Assembly: GCA_039105265.1 (NCBI GenBank)
Contig: JAPFFF010000004.1
Coordinates: 8,041,501 to 8,105,500 of the forward strand
From: Tritrichomonas musculus
Taxonomy: Eukaryota > Parabasalia > Tritrichomonadida > Tritrichomonadidae
Direction: 5' to 3'
DNA length: 64,000 nucleotides
A model generated the notes under the pieces. The model saw only the letters and a program-made list of their open reading frames with translations. It did no database searches and was not told the DNA's origin. Positions 10,231 through 22,037 of the stretch are shown here, piece after piece (positions within the stretch are counted from its first letter, which is position 1; each line of letters starts with the position of its first letter). The translations under genes and the position numbers were made by a program.

Positions 10231-10240
10231 AAATGTGAAG
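10231..10240 (-). promoter_or_regulatory. Initiator-like motif for mannose-6-phosphate isomerase
   Basis: The minus strand reads CTTCACATTT, matching the trichomonad TCA(C/T)(T/A) initiator, 16-25 bases before the ATG of the isomerase gene. The same TTCACATTT pattern occurs before the Sel1-kinase gene. Confidence 0.35.
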
Positions 10241-10949
10241 TTACTTTTTTTCTAAAATTCATAATAATACTTTTGTGAAAATTGAATAGTACGATAAATG
10301 AATTTCAATACTTTTAAAATGAAAGCAAAAGTTCATTTTTTGAGATTAAAATTATCACACTAGCATGCAATAGATATATTAAAAATACTAAAAGTTTTAT
10401 AAAACTTTGAAAAAGTTGAAATCACTGATCGTTAAATTTTATCTTTGGAGTAGCTCAGTATTTATAATTATATTTAATTATTATATTTTAAAAAATTAAG
10501 AATATATAAAATTAAATTATTTTTAATATAAAATTAAATGTTTTAATAAGGATATTATCAAAATAAAAATTGAAAGGCGTTCAATCAAAATTATGATATC
10601 TCAGAAAATTAAAATTATTTTAATTCAATTTTTTTTTGATTTTTGGTGGATGAGCATTCAAATTATTGAAAACTAATATTAATCTAACTTTTTCTTTATT
10701 TTAAATAATACCCAATTGGCCATACGCTTTATTATGAAATAATATGAATAAAACAAATAAATGCATACATATCATACTTTTTTTAAAAACATCTTGAATG
10801 AATAATAAAAAGATGATTTTGTTGATATATTTTTATGACTTTAATCAAATGATTTAATCATTATAATTATAAATCAATTTTGTCATTATCAATTTATTTT
10901 TAAATGCAATAATTTATTATATCCGAGTTTGAATAATTGAAATTTTAAT

Positions 10950-11428
10950 TAGACTTGTTATTCTCCGATTCTCGAGATCGATAATTGATTGACTTTTTGA
11001 TATCGATACATAAATATGCACAGATTCTCGGGATCGATTTCAGAGATCGAGAATTTTGTTTCTCAGCTTTTGATATCTGAATTATCAATTAAACTTTTTG
11101 ATAAATATATGATCGTATTTTAATCTCAAATATTTCATAAAAAAAGAATGTATTTTTTGATTTTAATCTTAAAATAAACACCAATACATTATATTATATA
11201 TTTTTAAATATTATAAAATCACAAATACCAATTATAAAAGAAGATAAATCTGTTTGAGATCTCGAGATCTCGGTAATTGATATCAAGTTTACAATTATTT
11301 TTATATCACATTTCATATCTGATATCTTGATAATCGATAATCTCGATATCAGATTTTTAAACTGATAATCGAGTATCAGATGCAAAAAAGTGACGTTTTT
11401 GATATCGATTCTTAAAATAACAAGTCTA
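10950..11428. mobile_element. Palindromic MITE-like element, about 479 bp
   Basis: The ends are inverted copies of TAGACTTGTTATT (10950-10962 and 11416-11428). Flanks show a near-perfect 8-bp target duplication: ATTTTAAT at 10942-10949 and CTTTTAAT at 11429-11436, 7 of 8 matching. The interior is packed with short palindromes such as GATATC, ATCGAT and GATCTCGAGATC, so either strand could fold extensively. It contains no credible coding sequence. This is a non-autonomous DNA transposon remnant, superfamily unknown. Confidence 0.6.
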
Positions 11429-12788
11429 CTTTTAATAAATTTTTTTATGAGATGTTTTAATTCTGAAACCAAAAGATGTACATAAAATTAAATCATAAAA
11501 GGCAGATAAAAACATTATTGCAAAAAGAAATTTTATTTATTTGATAAAGTATTAATAATAATTATCAAAAAAAAGCCATTTTTAGAGCAAATCTTCAAAA
11601 TACCCAAGTTTGAGATCTATTTCGGGCAATCTTTGGTTCGTCCTCTTAAAATAACATGGTTCATTTTAATTTTGAAATCAGATTTGAATTGAAAATTTAA
11701 ATTTTGATTATGATAAAAAGCTGCTTTTGAAACGAAACTTAAAATATATCCAGGTTTTAGATCTATTTCGCACAACAAATCGTGAAAAAGTTGGAGATTT
11801 ATTATTGTAAGTAATAAAACGTTTTCAAATGCAATTTTGCACCATCATAAAAGCAAATATATAACAGATTTTTTCAATGAACTCATACAATTTATAATAT
11901 TTAAAAAATAAATATATCTTTTATTCAATGAAATAGAAATCTAAATAAAAAGTAATTAATTAAATAATAAAAATAGAAATATTTACTTTTTATAATTAAT
12001 TTATGTTTTCTTTTAAATGATATACTGTTATTAATAAAACATAAATATATGCTCCAATGATGAACCAATGCGTGAATTTTTTCAATTAATCTCATTTTTT
12101 TTAACAAATATATTATTTTGCTAATTTTTACGTGCTTGCACAATATTTCAAAATCAAAAAAAATATTTTTTAGATATTTGATACTTCAAATACCGGATAT
12201 TTATCAAATAAATACTTATAATGCAGAATAGCAGTTATATAATTTTAATCTATGGAATATTATAATATAAATAATCTCAGATAATATCTTTCAATTCGAA
12301 TAATTTTTTTTACCTATAAACGATTAAGTTATTTCCAATTGTGTTTAAATAGACTGCTCATATCCATGCTGTTTATCTTTATTTTCATTTTTTAACAAGT
12401 AAAAATATATAGATGACAAATGTGACATGTTTCAACATGCTTTTGTCATATCACTCAAACGATATTTTTTTTTAGTTTTTTTTTAAATACTGGATATTTC
12501 TCAAATAAAACAAAAATATATTCTGTTTAATATTAATATATATATAAATTTGATTATATAAATATTAAATTATGCTATAATATTTGATTTTTTAATATTT
12601 CTATTAAGATATTTTATTAAAATTTTAATTGATTAAACGTTTTATCAACTTTTTCTATAGACGGCAAAAAACAGTCTTAACATGTAACAATTGTCATTTG
12701 TTTATTTTCCTTCTCAAAAAGTGAAAAATAGGTATTGAAAAATTCACAAAATAAATTCTATAAATGACATCATTTTTTATTATTACAC
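11429..12788. other. AT-rich intergenic DNA
   Basis: No gene is supported. Two diverged copies of a short block ending in GAGATCTATTTCG or TAGATCTATTTCG lie near 11612 and 11758 (about 145 bases apart), probably relics of a duplicated repeat. TTCATTTTTT-like initiator sequence lies just before the gene at 12789. Confidence 0.3.
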
Positions 12789-13148
12789 ATGGGAAGAAGA
12801 GGAGCTGACTGGAGAAAGATCAAGTCAATGAATGTTCTCATCAACAACGAGACCATCACAATTGAATTGGACAACCAAGAAAGAATCAAAGGTGATAAAG
12901 AAATATTTAGTAAGTTAAAATTAACAGAGTATGAAAAAACTCAGGTAATTAGTGATTATAAAAAAGAACAAGAGAAAGAACCAATAATTGAACCTTTTGA
13001 ATTTAATATGAATGATTGTCCATTAGTTGAAGATTCATTTTTCGATGATCAAACATTTATGCTTGATATACCAGATGATTCTTACTTTATTGATAGTATT
13101 CTCTTACGATCAGATGAAAATTCATTTGTTGATAATATGGAATACTGA
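12789..13148 (+). CDS. Small acidic hypothetical protein
   Basis: This 119-residue protein has a basic start (MGRRGADWRKIKSMN) and an increasingly acidic C-terminal half, for example PDDSYFIDS and DENSFVDNMEY. I do not recognise a family. The first hundred bases are less AT-rich than the rest, and an initiator-like TCATTTT lies about 20 bases before the ATG, both in favour of a real gene. The composition (basic N terminus, acidic Phe/Asp-rich tail) would suit a small regulatory or adaptor protein, but that is speculation. It stands alone between two long intergenic regions. Confidence 0.5.
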   Translation: MGRRGADWRKIKSMNVLINNETITIELDNQERIKGDKEIFSKLKLTEYEKTQVISDYKKEQEKEPIIEPFEFNMNDCPLVEDSFFDDQTFMLDIPDDSYFIDSILLRSDENSFVDNMEY

Positions 13149-14574
13149 TAAACATTGTTGAAAAAACTTTGTTTTCAAAAAAATCGCGTTTATATAAACT
13201 TTCTAACTATGTTAAATTCTATTTGATTCTTTTAATATGATTGGTATTTTTTTTTTTAAACAAATTTGAGATAATAAAATTTTTCTAAAGATTTTCCAGA
13301 ATTTTTTTCAGAAAATAAATTTTCATCATCTTTTCAATTATTTCTCAACACCCTTCAATTTTCTGAAAATACACAAAGTATTTTATTTATCTTCAAATCT
13401 TTATTTCTCCCGAAATTTCAATTTTATTTTACAATTTTATCTTGATATTTAGAAAAATAGCAACAAGTCTGCAATTTTATTTTCTCTCTCTTTTTATTTT
13501 TATTTTTTTTCTGTGTGGTCAGATATTTATTTTTTAAATAATAAAAATTTGAGATTCATTTTTCACTTTTATATATATATCCCTTTAATTTTAATCTTCA
13601 AATGAAAACAAATTTAATTTCTTATTCTTATTAGATTATTTTTTAGATTATATATAGGTCAGCCAAAATAACGTATTTGTCAAAAACATAAAGCCAAATT
13701 TAAAAAAACGCTAGAAACTTCCCAAACTTATATATTTGTTTCATGATCGTATAATTAAGAAAATATCTAAATTTGGTGTGAATTCTTGAGTTGGATTTTT
13801 TTTATCATCATTTTTTTGAAATTTGAATTTAAAATAATTATATCCTGCTATATATTTAATTTATGTGTTATTTTATTACTTTTTTAGTTTATAATTATTT
13901 ATAATATATATAAATATAATAATAATTAAGAAATTTTTAATTATTCATCAGTGAATTGATGGAAAAAATTTAATACAATTTAAGAAAAAATAGAAGATCA
14001 AATTTCCTTTTTATTTTTATTTTATTATATTACAAAAACTTATATAACAACTAAAGTCTACTTAAAAATGAAAAAGAAGAAGAAAATCTTAAAAGAAAAT
14101 ATCCCAAACTTTTTCAAAAAGAATTGAATTTTGTATTTTTTAAAAATGCATTTTTCATGTTAAACAAAATAAATATTTATTTATTAATGATTATATTAAA
14201 TTTAATACAATATTATATATATAGATAAACATAAATAATTATCTTTTTTTATGAAAATTATAGGATATATTAATATTTTTTATTTGACTTATTGAAAAAG
14301 TTGATAGAAAAAGAAACATAAAGGCACAATAGATTTTATTAAATCATAAAAAATGACAGCAATATAATAAATTTATATCAAAAAAATTGATTTAATTAAC
14401 ATACTTTGCTCGTCAAAAGGATTTGGAAAAGAAAGATTTTTTATTAATAAGTTGAATGTATGCACTAAAATATGAAAAAAATGTGCACTAATCTCGAACC
14501 ATAATAAATATATTAAATAAAATATAAAAAATCGTGATTGAGCCCTTTTTTTTTGAATTATAATTTTATTTTTA
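13149..14574. other. AT-rich intergenic DNA, no gene seen
   Basis: About 1.4 kb of very AT-rich sequence with T- and A-runs. No open frame of convincing composition, no RNA-like structure and no clear repeat ends were found. Confidence 0.3.
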
Positions 14575-14582
14575 AAAATTGA

Positions 14583-15303
14583 AGAGGCATGTCAACCAAA
14601 ATTCTACTCGATAAATTTTTTTGAAAATGATAATATAAGATTTAAATGATGTATATTAAAACTTTTCCTCTTGATCAAACGAAAACTTCTATACAGTTTT
14701 TAGTTTTCATTCAAATCATCATTTTTAACTCAATATCTTCAATTCAAAAAGTAGATATAACGGTACTGCGATCGGATGTAAAGTGTCAAAAAATTGAGAG
14801 CAAAATTAAATAACCTGGAAATATCTAAAAAAATTATATAACAGTTAATTTTATATAATATAAAATCAAATTCTTTAATGAAATTTGGTAGTAAATATTC
14901 AATTTATAGACATACCATATGAAAAAATTTTTTTTGAATGGATAAAATGAGTTTTTCAATCAAATTTAGTCAACATATATCTCCAAATCAAATTAGAAAA
15001 TCCTTCCAATATTTTAATAAGTTATTATATATGATACGTTCTATTTATATATTTGGTTTGTTTCGATTATTACAGTTTTTTAAATACTTTTGACACTTTA
15101 CATCCGATCGCAGTACCGTTGTAGATATATTCAAATTTGATATATTGAAAAATGAATTCTCTTTCATTTTTGATAAGATTATGATTGAATACCATTTCAA
15201 TTTGAGAGAATTTTTATTGAATAGCTTTTCAATTTGAGAGAAGGTTAATCAAATATTTTCTACTTTCACTTTTTGAGAGCTTTTTTTTGGTTGATATGCC
15301 TCT
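14583..15303. mobile_element. Fold-back transposon remnant, 721 bp, with 8-bp target duplication
   Basis: The ends are inverted copies of AGAGGCAT(G/A)TCAACCAAA. The element is flanked by a perfect 8-bp direct repeat AAAATTGA (14575-14582 and 15304-15311). Inside, 33 bases at 14759-14791 are the exact reverse complement of 15088-15120 (core ACTGCGATCGGATGTAAAGT). The arms between are diverged. The element ends only about 50 bases beyond the stop of the Sel1-kinase gene. It encodes nothing. Eight-base duplications are typical of hAT-type transposons, but the assignment is tentative. Confidence 0.75.
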
Positions 15304-15356
15304 AAAATTGAATACCTATTTAAACTACAGCCCTAAAATAATATTAATCTCAAACA

Positions 15357-18300
15357 TCAGAACTTCAGTTTTGAGATATATTTAGGAAGAGAACCGTATT
15401 TATCTTGATTATCAAAATATATTTTATACAGATTATTAATTTCATCATTATCATATTGAATAATTTTTACATCTTTCGAAATGACAGAATAATTTTGCAT
15501 TGCAGTTTCACAACCGTTTTCAATTGCCTTTTTAAAATAGAAAACAGCTTCATCTTTTGCAGATTGTGAATCTTCTTTAATCTTCAAGAAAGCATAACCG
15601 TTCATTGCTTCGACGCAACCTTTATCAATAGCCAACTTGAAGTACTTTTCAGCTTCCTCATTTCTCTTTTGTTTGTACAAAACAACGGCATAATTATTCA
15701 TAGCAATCACGCTTCCTTTCTCAATTGCTTCTTTATACAATTTTTCAGCCTCTTTTTTCTCATTTTCGTTACCTTTTTCAATGATTGGATCCAAGCAGAC
15801 AATTGTTTCTTCATAACTTCGTTTAAAGCCTTTTCGAATGTAATGAAAAGCCAAGTCAATATTTGGTTTCATGTAGTTTGTAACACCATTTGTGAATATG
15901 TAACTCAATTCAATAATTGCAGGAATATTTTCTTTATCAGCAGCCAATTTTAAGTAACGATAACCATCATTAATTTGATCATAGGAATCTTGCTTGATTA
16001 ACTTTGATCCATAATAAACCATCGCATCAGCATAGCCTTTATCAGCTGCCATTTTTATGTAATTCTGAGCCTTTTCATTTTCTTTTGCATTATTACAATA
16101 TTTAATACCATAATTGAACATTGCTGCAGGGTTTCCTTTTTCAATTGCCATTTCTAAAAACTTTTTCCCTTGATCAGAATGTTTCCTAAGAACTGGCTCA
16201 TTAAAAATGAAAAGTGCAAAATTATTCATGGCAACATCACTTCCTTTATCAATTGCCATTTTGTAATAAGAGATACTTTCAGGAATGTCTTTTCTAATTC
16301 CATCTCCTTTCTGAAGCATCTCCGCGTAAGAAATGCATGAATTAACGTATCCAAGGTCAATTGCTTTCTTATAATAAAGAACAGCTTGTTGTTTATTTTC
16401 TGGAATTCCGTCGCCTTTTCGAAGCATGTTTGCGTACTTGTGCATAGCGACAGAACTTCCTTGATCAATTGCAGAGAGATACAAATTAGCAGCACTTTTT
16501 TTATTTAATAAGAAACCTTTACTTTTACGTAAAACTCGTGCAAATTTAAGTGTGCCTTCAATGCTTCCTTTATCAAGCACCATTTTGAAATAACGAAGAG
16601 ATTGTTGTTCATTAATTAAAGGTCCATCTCCTTTTGCCAAATAACAAGCATATTCGACTAAAGATGAAACATCAGACATCGCTTTTAATCGAAGAATTGA
16701 AGGCCAATAATTCTTATCAGATGACAAATTATAATAATGAGTTGCTTTATCGATGTCATGCTGTGTACCATAACCATTTTCTAACATGAATGCACAATTA
16801 TACATTGCTTCAGGATCATCATTATCAGCAACAATTTTATAGTAATTGAAAGCCTTTTCATAATTAACAAAACCATCTTTAATTAATAAATCAGCATAAC
16901 CTTTCATTGCTTCAATATCATTTTCTTTTTCAATCACTTCTTGATATAATGAAAGTGCTTCTTCTTTATTGGATTCAATATATTTATTCTTAGATAACAT
17001 GATGGCATAATTCTTCATTGCTTTTACACTTCCTTTTGAAATTGCTTCTTTATAATAAAATACAATTGTTTTAATGCTTTTTTCCATTTCTTCACTGTGT
17101 TCTAAGTTATATGCATATTCATTCATTGCTTCAACATGTCCTTGATCAACAGCTAGCTTTAAATAATGCATTCCTTCATCTTTATTTTGATTTGCATATA
17201 ACATTTTGCCATACTTGTATTGACCACCAGCATGACCACCTTGTGCAGCTCTTGAATAACATTTGAGTGCATTCTTTTTGTCAATTAGAACGCCTTTGCC
17301 ATACTCAAGCATTTCACCATATATGTAACAAGCATTGATGTTATTTTCAGCTGATATTTTAATGTATTTTACTCTGTCTTCTTTGGTGACATTTAATGTT
17401 TCTTCATTGATGATCATGTCAGCTATTCTACCAATAACAGTTGAAATTCCTCTTTTTTCAGCATTTTTATATAGATTATAAGCTTCTTCTTTATTGGCAT
17501 CAATTCCATTTCCTTCTCTTAACATGTCAGCATAATTGATCATTGCATTGATACTTCCTTTATCCATTGCAGCTTTAAATAGAGCAACAGCTTCAGCTGG
17601 ATTAGCTTCAATACATTCACCATTAGCAAGCATGCGTCCATAATTACTCATTGATTCAATATTCCCTTGATCAGCAGCAATTTTGAATAATTTCAATGCT
17701 TTTTCTTTTGATTCATCATCATCATATAATAAACAGCCATATGAATTCATTGCATCAATATAATCTTCATTGATTAATTCATTGAAAATACGTTTGGCTT
17801 CTTGTTTACTGGTGGAATCAGGTTGTTTAGACAATAAAATTGCATAGTTATTCTTTAGTTCTTGATCATCACTATCTTCAGCTGTTGTTGATAAAAGATT
17901 CAATTGATAAGCTTCATTTCTAATGATGGATTTATCACTTTTTGATAGAAGTAAAGAATAATTATTTATTGCTTCAACACTGCCTGCTAAAATTGCTTTT
18001 CTGTAATAGTTCAATGCTTCTTGTATGTTGAGTTTAATTCCATTACCTTCTTCTAACATGCAACCATAAAGAAACATTCCTTCTGCAATATCTTTATCAG
18101 CAGCCATTTTAAAAAATTTCACTGCTTGTTTATAATCTACATCAACACCTTCACCATTTTTCAACAAAAGTCCGTAAGAAATCATTGATTCAATGTATCC
18201 TTTACCAATTGCAATTTTATAATAACGAATTGCCTCGTTTATATCAACAGGAATTCCATCCCCTTTCCTTAACATGTCAGCATAAAAAAGAATTGATTGA

Positions 18301-21300
18301 TTAATTCCTTTATCAATTGCTTGCTTGAATAAAGAAGCAGCTTTTATTTTATTGTTTGTATTCAATAACAAACAGGCATAATTATGAATTGCAATGATGT
18401 TTCCTTTATCAATTGCCATTTGGTACAATTTAGATGCTTCTTCAATTTCTTCTTTTGTTGGATTGTTAGATGTTATTAATTTAGCATAATTATTCATTGC
18501 TTCATGAGAACCTTTTTCAATTGCCAATTTATAATATTTCGAAATATCTTCATTTTCTGGATCTATTTGTGATAATTCAAAGGCATAAATGTTCATTGCT
18601 GAAGCATTTCCATTAACAACAGCTACCTTTAAAAGATCAAGAGCTTTATTAACATCAACTTCACAACCTTCACCTTCACATAACATTATTGCATAATCTT
18701 TCATTGATTTAATATGATTTCCTTTTTCAATAGCTCTTTGATATAATTTAATTGCTTCTTCTTGGTCTTGTTCAATTCCATCTCCTTTTCGTAACATATT
18801 TGCGTACTTATGCATTGCATCTACATTATCTTCTTCAATTACTGCTTGATAATAACGAGCTGCTTCTTGTTTGTTTTGCTCAATTCCATGCCCTTTTCGA
18901 AGCATGTTACCGTAATTATACATTGCATTTGGATTACCTTTATCAATTGCTTTTTTATAATTATATATTACTTCATCTACATATTTATCAAAATCATCAC
19001 TTTGCTCTAATAAATATGCATATTTATTCATTGCATATTCGTCATCTTTTGCATCAATTGCAAGTTTATAATATTTAATGGCTTCTTTTCTATTTTCTTC
19101 GTTATCATTTAATTGAATTAAAAAGTCTGCATAAGGTGCATATGCACTTTCATTTCCATTATCAGCTGCTCTCTTTAAATAAATCAAAGCTTCTTCATTC
19201 TTGTTTAATATAGAGTCATTTTGTTTTATCATTATAAGACCATATTTAAACATGGCATCAACATGACCTTTATCAGCAGCCTTTTTATAATAAAGAATGG
19301 CTTCTTCGTTGTCATTTAGCATTGAAGCATAAGTGTACATTGAATCAACATCACCACATTCTGCAGCTTTTTTAAAGTATTCTATATATTTTTTATTTTT
19401 TTGTTCTTTCAAAATACGACCATAAATATTCATTGCTTTTACATTTCCAAGATCTGCAGCTTTTTCTATTAATTTCAATGATTCTTCGTTATTATCTTTA
19501 TCATTTTCTTTTAATAGTATCTTATAATAATGAACCATTGATTGAGTACAATTTTGCTCAATTGCTTTCTTATAATAAAAGATAGCTTTCTTTTTATTTG
19601 GAGCAATTCCATCTCCTTTTATTAACATGTTAGCAAACTTATTCCATGCCAATACATGACCTTTAGCAATTGATTCATTATAAAGTTTAACTGCTTCTGA
19701 TTTATTAACTTCAACACCATGACCTTTTCTTAACATATTCGCATAATTATACATAGCATCAGGATTACCATCTCCAATTGCTTTTTTGTAATAATTAACA
19801 ATTTCTTCTTTCTTATCATCAAAAAGATCTTCATCATTTTCTAACATTAGAGCATATTTATTCATAGCACTTGAATTCCCTTTATCAATTGCTATCTTAT
19901 AATAACGACTAGCTTCATCTTTGTCAGCAGGGATTCCTTCGCCATGTTCTAACATGATGGCGTAATTTACCATTGCTTCAACATTTCCTTGATCAATTGA
20001 TAACTTGTAATAACGAGCTGCTTCTTTTTTGTTAACAATTGATTCATCTCCATTTTGCAACAAACAAGCATAGTGAAACATTGCTTCTTTTATTCCATGA
20101 TCAATTGCTAACTTGAAGTACTTAAAGGCTTCTTTATAATCATATAAATCAAGTTCACGATTGTTCATTATTAATGCATATCTGAACATTGATTTTGCAT
20201 TGCCATCTTGAGCCAATTGTTTATATAATTCAGCAGCTTTTTTAATGTCACATTGAACACCATCTCCTGTTTCTAACATCAATGCATACTTTTTCATTGA
20301 CTTGACTTCACCTTTTTCAATTGCTTTTATGTATAATTTTAATGCTTCTTCTTTATTGGCTTTAATTCCGTCTCCTTTTCTTAACATGCTTGCATATTTA
20401 TGCATTGCCAAAGTGTTGCCTTTTTCAATAGCAATTTTATAATAATTAATTGCGCTTTCTTTATTTTTAGGGATACCGAAACCTTTTCTAAGAATATTTG
20501 CATAATTATACAAAGCATCTTGATTTTCAAGTTCAATCGCCATCTTGAAATAATGAACAATTTCATTGATATTTTTGTTTAAATCAATTATGTTTTCACA
20601 TAATAGTTTAGCATAATTATTCATTGCTTGCGAGTTAAATTTATCAGCTGATTTCTTATAATAAACAAGAGCTTCTTTTTTGTTTAATTCTTTTTCTAAT
20701 TGGCAAGCATGAATAAGCATTGCTTCAGCATTTTCACTTTTGAGAGCTCTTTCAAAGTAAACTTTTCCTTCTTTTTTCTTAAAGCTATAATATTTAACCA
20801 TTGCTGTGTAATCTCCTTTATCTGCCGCTTTCTTGTACTCACTAATTGCCTTTTCTTTATCAACTTTGGTTCCATAACCGTTGTACAACATGTCAGCATA
20901 AAAAGTTATCGCTCGAACAAAGCCAAGTTTGATAGATTGCATAATGTAATCAAAAGCATCTTCATCTTTATCAGGCATGATGGTATGAATAAAGACGCCA
21001 TGAAGATAAAGTCCTTCTGCTTCTGCCTTTTTATCTTCGTTGTTATCTACAAAAATATCAATGAAATTTAAAAGATCGTCAAAGTTGATTTTTCCGAAAA
21101 TTTTCATGAAATTTTTCGTGAGTATAAAATCAACAATTTCATTAAACGTGGGCCTCTCTGATGGATTCTCTGACGAGCATTTGTTGAAAAAGAGCTGATT
21201 ACATTCACCTTGAATCACTGAAAAATCAATGGGAGGACGTTTAATGGCAATCATTTCGTATACAACTAATGAAAATGAATAAATGTCAATTTTGTAGTCA

Positions 21301-21902
21301 TAAATTTTCCCATTCTTTATTTCAGGGGCCATATACAAAGGTGTACCAACTTCGTCATTCATTCTAAATTGAGATAAAGGCTTATCGGCTTTGATTGATA
21401 ATCCAAAATCACATATGCGCGGGTATAAAAAATCATCAAGTAAAATATTGGCTGGTTTTAAATCACGATGAATAATGCCTTGCGAATGGAGGTATTTCAT
21501 ACCAAGAGCAAAACCAAGAACAATGATATATTGTGCAGTATCTGAATAATTCATCGGGCATTGGGACACTTCTACAGCTGAAAGTAATTTTTGAACTGAT
21601 CCTCCTTCCATATACTCATCAATAATTGTTGGAAAAGGTTCATTTTGAAAATTCTTAAAATTGTATCCGATAAATCGCAATATTGTTGGATATTTGATTT
21701 GTGACCAGATGTTAACTTCTTGATGGAACGGAATTAAAATATTATCATCCTCCCTACATTCTTTTTTGGAAATTTTGGCTGCGTATTCTTCACTATTTTT
21801 TATATTCAATACTAAGAAAACTGTACCAAATTCTCCTTCACCAATGGTTCCACGTGGTACTGGATCGTAGTCACTTGGATTGAAAACAAATGGATCACTC
21901 AT
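15357..21902 (-). CDS. Protein kinase fused to a very long Sel1-repeat (TPR-like) array
   Basis: This 2,181-residue protein has an N-terminal kinase (about 15-270) with every key element: glycine loop GEGEFGTV (21-28), Lys43 in YAAKISKK, HRDLKPAN with Asp147, DFG at 165-167 and APE at 192-194. It resembles the TKL-like kinases expanded in trichomonads. From about residue 290 to 2150 there are roughly fifty Sel1-like repeats of about 36 residues with the pattern AMxxYAxMLxxGDG, then AxxYYKxAIDKG. These should form an extended solenoid scaffold for protein partners. No signal or membrane segment is seen. The kinase looks active. TTTCACATT just upstream of the start fits a trichomonad initiator. 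Confidence 0.92.
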   Translation of the reverse strand: MSDPFVFNPSDYDPVPRGTIGEGEFGTVFLVLNIKNSEEYAAKISKKECREDDNILIPFHQEVNIWSQIKYPTILRFIGYNFKNFQNEPFPTIIDEYMEGGSVQKLLSAVEVSQCPMNYSDTAQYIIVLGFALGMKYLHSQGIIHRDLKPANILLDDFLYPRICDFGLSIKADKPLSQFRMNDEVGTPLYMAPEIKNGKIYDYKIDIYSFSLVVYEMIAIKRPPIDFSVIQGECNQLFFNKCSSENPSERPTFNEIVDFILTKNFMKIFGKINFDDLLNFIDIFVDNNEDKKAEAEGLYLHGVFIHTIMPDKDEDAFDYIMQSIKLGFVRAITFYADMLYNGYGTKVDKEKAISEYKKAADKGDYTAMVKYYSFKKKEGKVYFERALKSENAEAMLIHACQLEKELNKKEALVYYKKSADKFNSQAMNNYAKLLCENIIDLNKNINEIVHYFKMAIELENQDALYNYANILRKGFGIPKNKESAINYYKIAIEKGNTLAMHKYASMLRKGDGIKANKEEALKLYIKAIEKGEVKSMKKYALMLETGDGVQCDIKKAAELYKQLAQDGNAKSMFRYALIMNNRELDLYDYKEAFKYFKLAIDHGIKEAMFHYACLLQNGDESIVNKKEAARYYKLSIDQGNVEAMVNYAIMLEHGEGIPADKDEASRYYKIAIDKGNSSAMNKYALMLENDEDLFDDKKEEIVNYYKKAIGDGNPDAMYNYANMLRKGHGVEVNKSEAVKLYNESIAKGHVLAWNKFANMLIKGDGIAPNKKKAIFYYKKAIEQNCTQSMVHYYKILLKENDKDNNEESLKLIEKAADLGNVKAMNIYGRILKEQKNKKYIEYFKKAAECGDVDSMYTYASMLNDNEEAILYYKKAADKGHVDAMFKYGLIMIKQNDSILNKNEEALIYLKRAADNGNESAYAPYADFLIQLNDNEENRKEAIKYYKLAIDAKDDEYAMNKYAYLLEQSDDFDKYVDEVIYNYKKAIDKGNPNAMYNYGNMLRKGHGIEQNKQEAARYYQAVIEEDNVDAMHKYANMLRKGDGIEQDQEEAIKLYQRAIEKGNHIKSMKDYAIMLCEGEGCEVDVNKALDLLKVAVVNGNASAMNIYAFELSQIDPENEDISKYYKLAIEKGSHEAMNNYAKLITSNNPTKEEIEEASKLYQMAIDKGNIIAIHNYACLLLNTNNKIKAASLFKQAIDKGINQSILFYADMLRKGDGIPVDINEAIRYYKIAIGKGYIESMISYGLLLKNGEGVDVDYKQAVKFFKMAADKDIAEGMFLYGCMLEEGNGIKLNIQEALNYYRKAILAGSVEAINNYSLLLSKSDKSIIRNEAYQLNLLSTTAEDSDDQELKNNYAILLSKQPDSTSKQEAKRIFNELINEDYIDAMNSYGCLLYDDDESKEKALKLFKIAADQGNIESMSNYGRMLANGECIEANPAEAVALFKAAMDKGSINAMINYADMLREGNGIDANKEEAYNLYKNAEKRGISTVIGRIADMIINEETLNVTKEDRVKYIKISAENNINACYIYGEMLEYGKGVLIDKKNALKCYSRAAQGGHAGGQYKYGKMLYANQNKDEGMHYLKLAVDQGHVEAMNEYAYNLEHSEEMEKSIKTIVFYYKEAISKGSVKAMKNYAIMLSKNKYIESNKEEALSLYQEVIEKENDIEAMKGYADLLIKDGFVNYEKAFNYYKIVADNDDPEAMYNCAFMLENGYGTQHDIDKATHYYNLSSDKNYWPSILRLKAMSDVSSLVEYACYLAKGDGPLINEQQSLRYFKMVLDKGSIEGTLKFARVLRKSKGFLLNKKSAANLYLSAIDQGSSVAMHKYANMLRKGDGIPENKQQAVLYYKKAIDLGYVNSCISYAEMLQKGDGIRKDIPESISYYKMAIDKGSDVAMNNFALFIFNEPVLRKHSDQGKKFLEMAIEKGNPAAMFNYGIKYCNNAKENEKAQNYIKMAADKGYADAMVYYGSKLIKQDSYDQINDGYRYLKLAADKENIPAIIELSYIFTNGVTNYMKPNIDLAFHYIRKGFKRSYEETIVCLDPIIEKGNENEKKEAEKLYKEAIEKGSVIAMNNYAVVLYKQKRNEEAEKYFKLAIDKGCVEAMNGYAFLKIKEDSQSAKDEAVFYFKKAIENGCETAMQNYSVISKDVKIIQYDNDEINNLYKIYFDNQDKYGSLPKYISKLKF

Positions 21903-21910
21903 TGTAATAA

Positions 21911-21919
21911 AATGTGAAA
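21911..21919 (-). promoter_or_regulatory. Initiator-like motif for the Sel1-kinase gene
   Basis: The minus strand reads TTTCACATT, ending 9 bases before the ATG. It matches the trichomonad TCA(C/T)(T/A) initiator and the motif before the isomerase gene. Confidence 0.35.
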
Positions 21920-22037
21920 TTAATTAATCTCTCAATTTTGAATGATAGAATCTGACTATTTTGATTTTTGAATAATTTTGTTTTCGATTATCGGAATAAC
22001 ATTATTTTATATTTTATTCTTTTTGAATGTTTGAAAG

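Noticed and set aside
11194-11472. 92-codon minus-strand frame
   Set aside because: Lies mostly inside the palindromic MITE; composition is that of AT-rich non-coding DNA.
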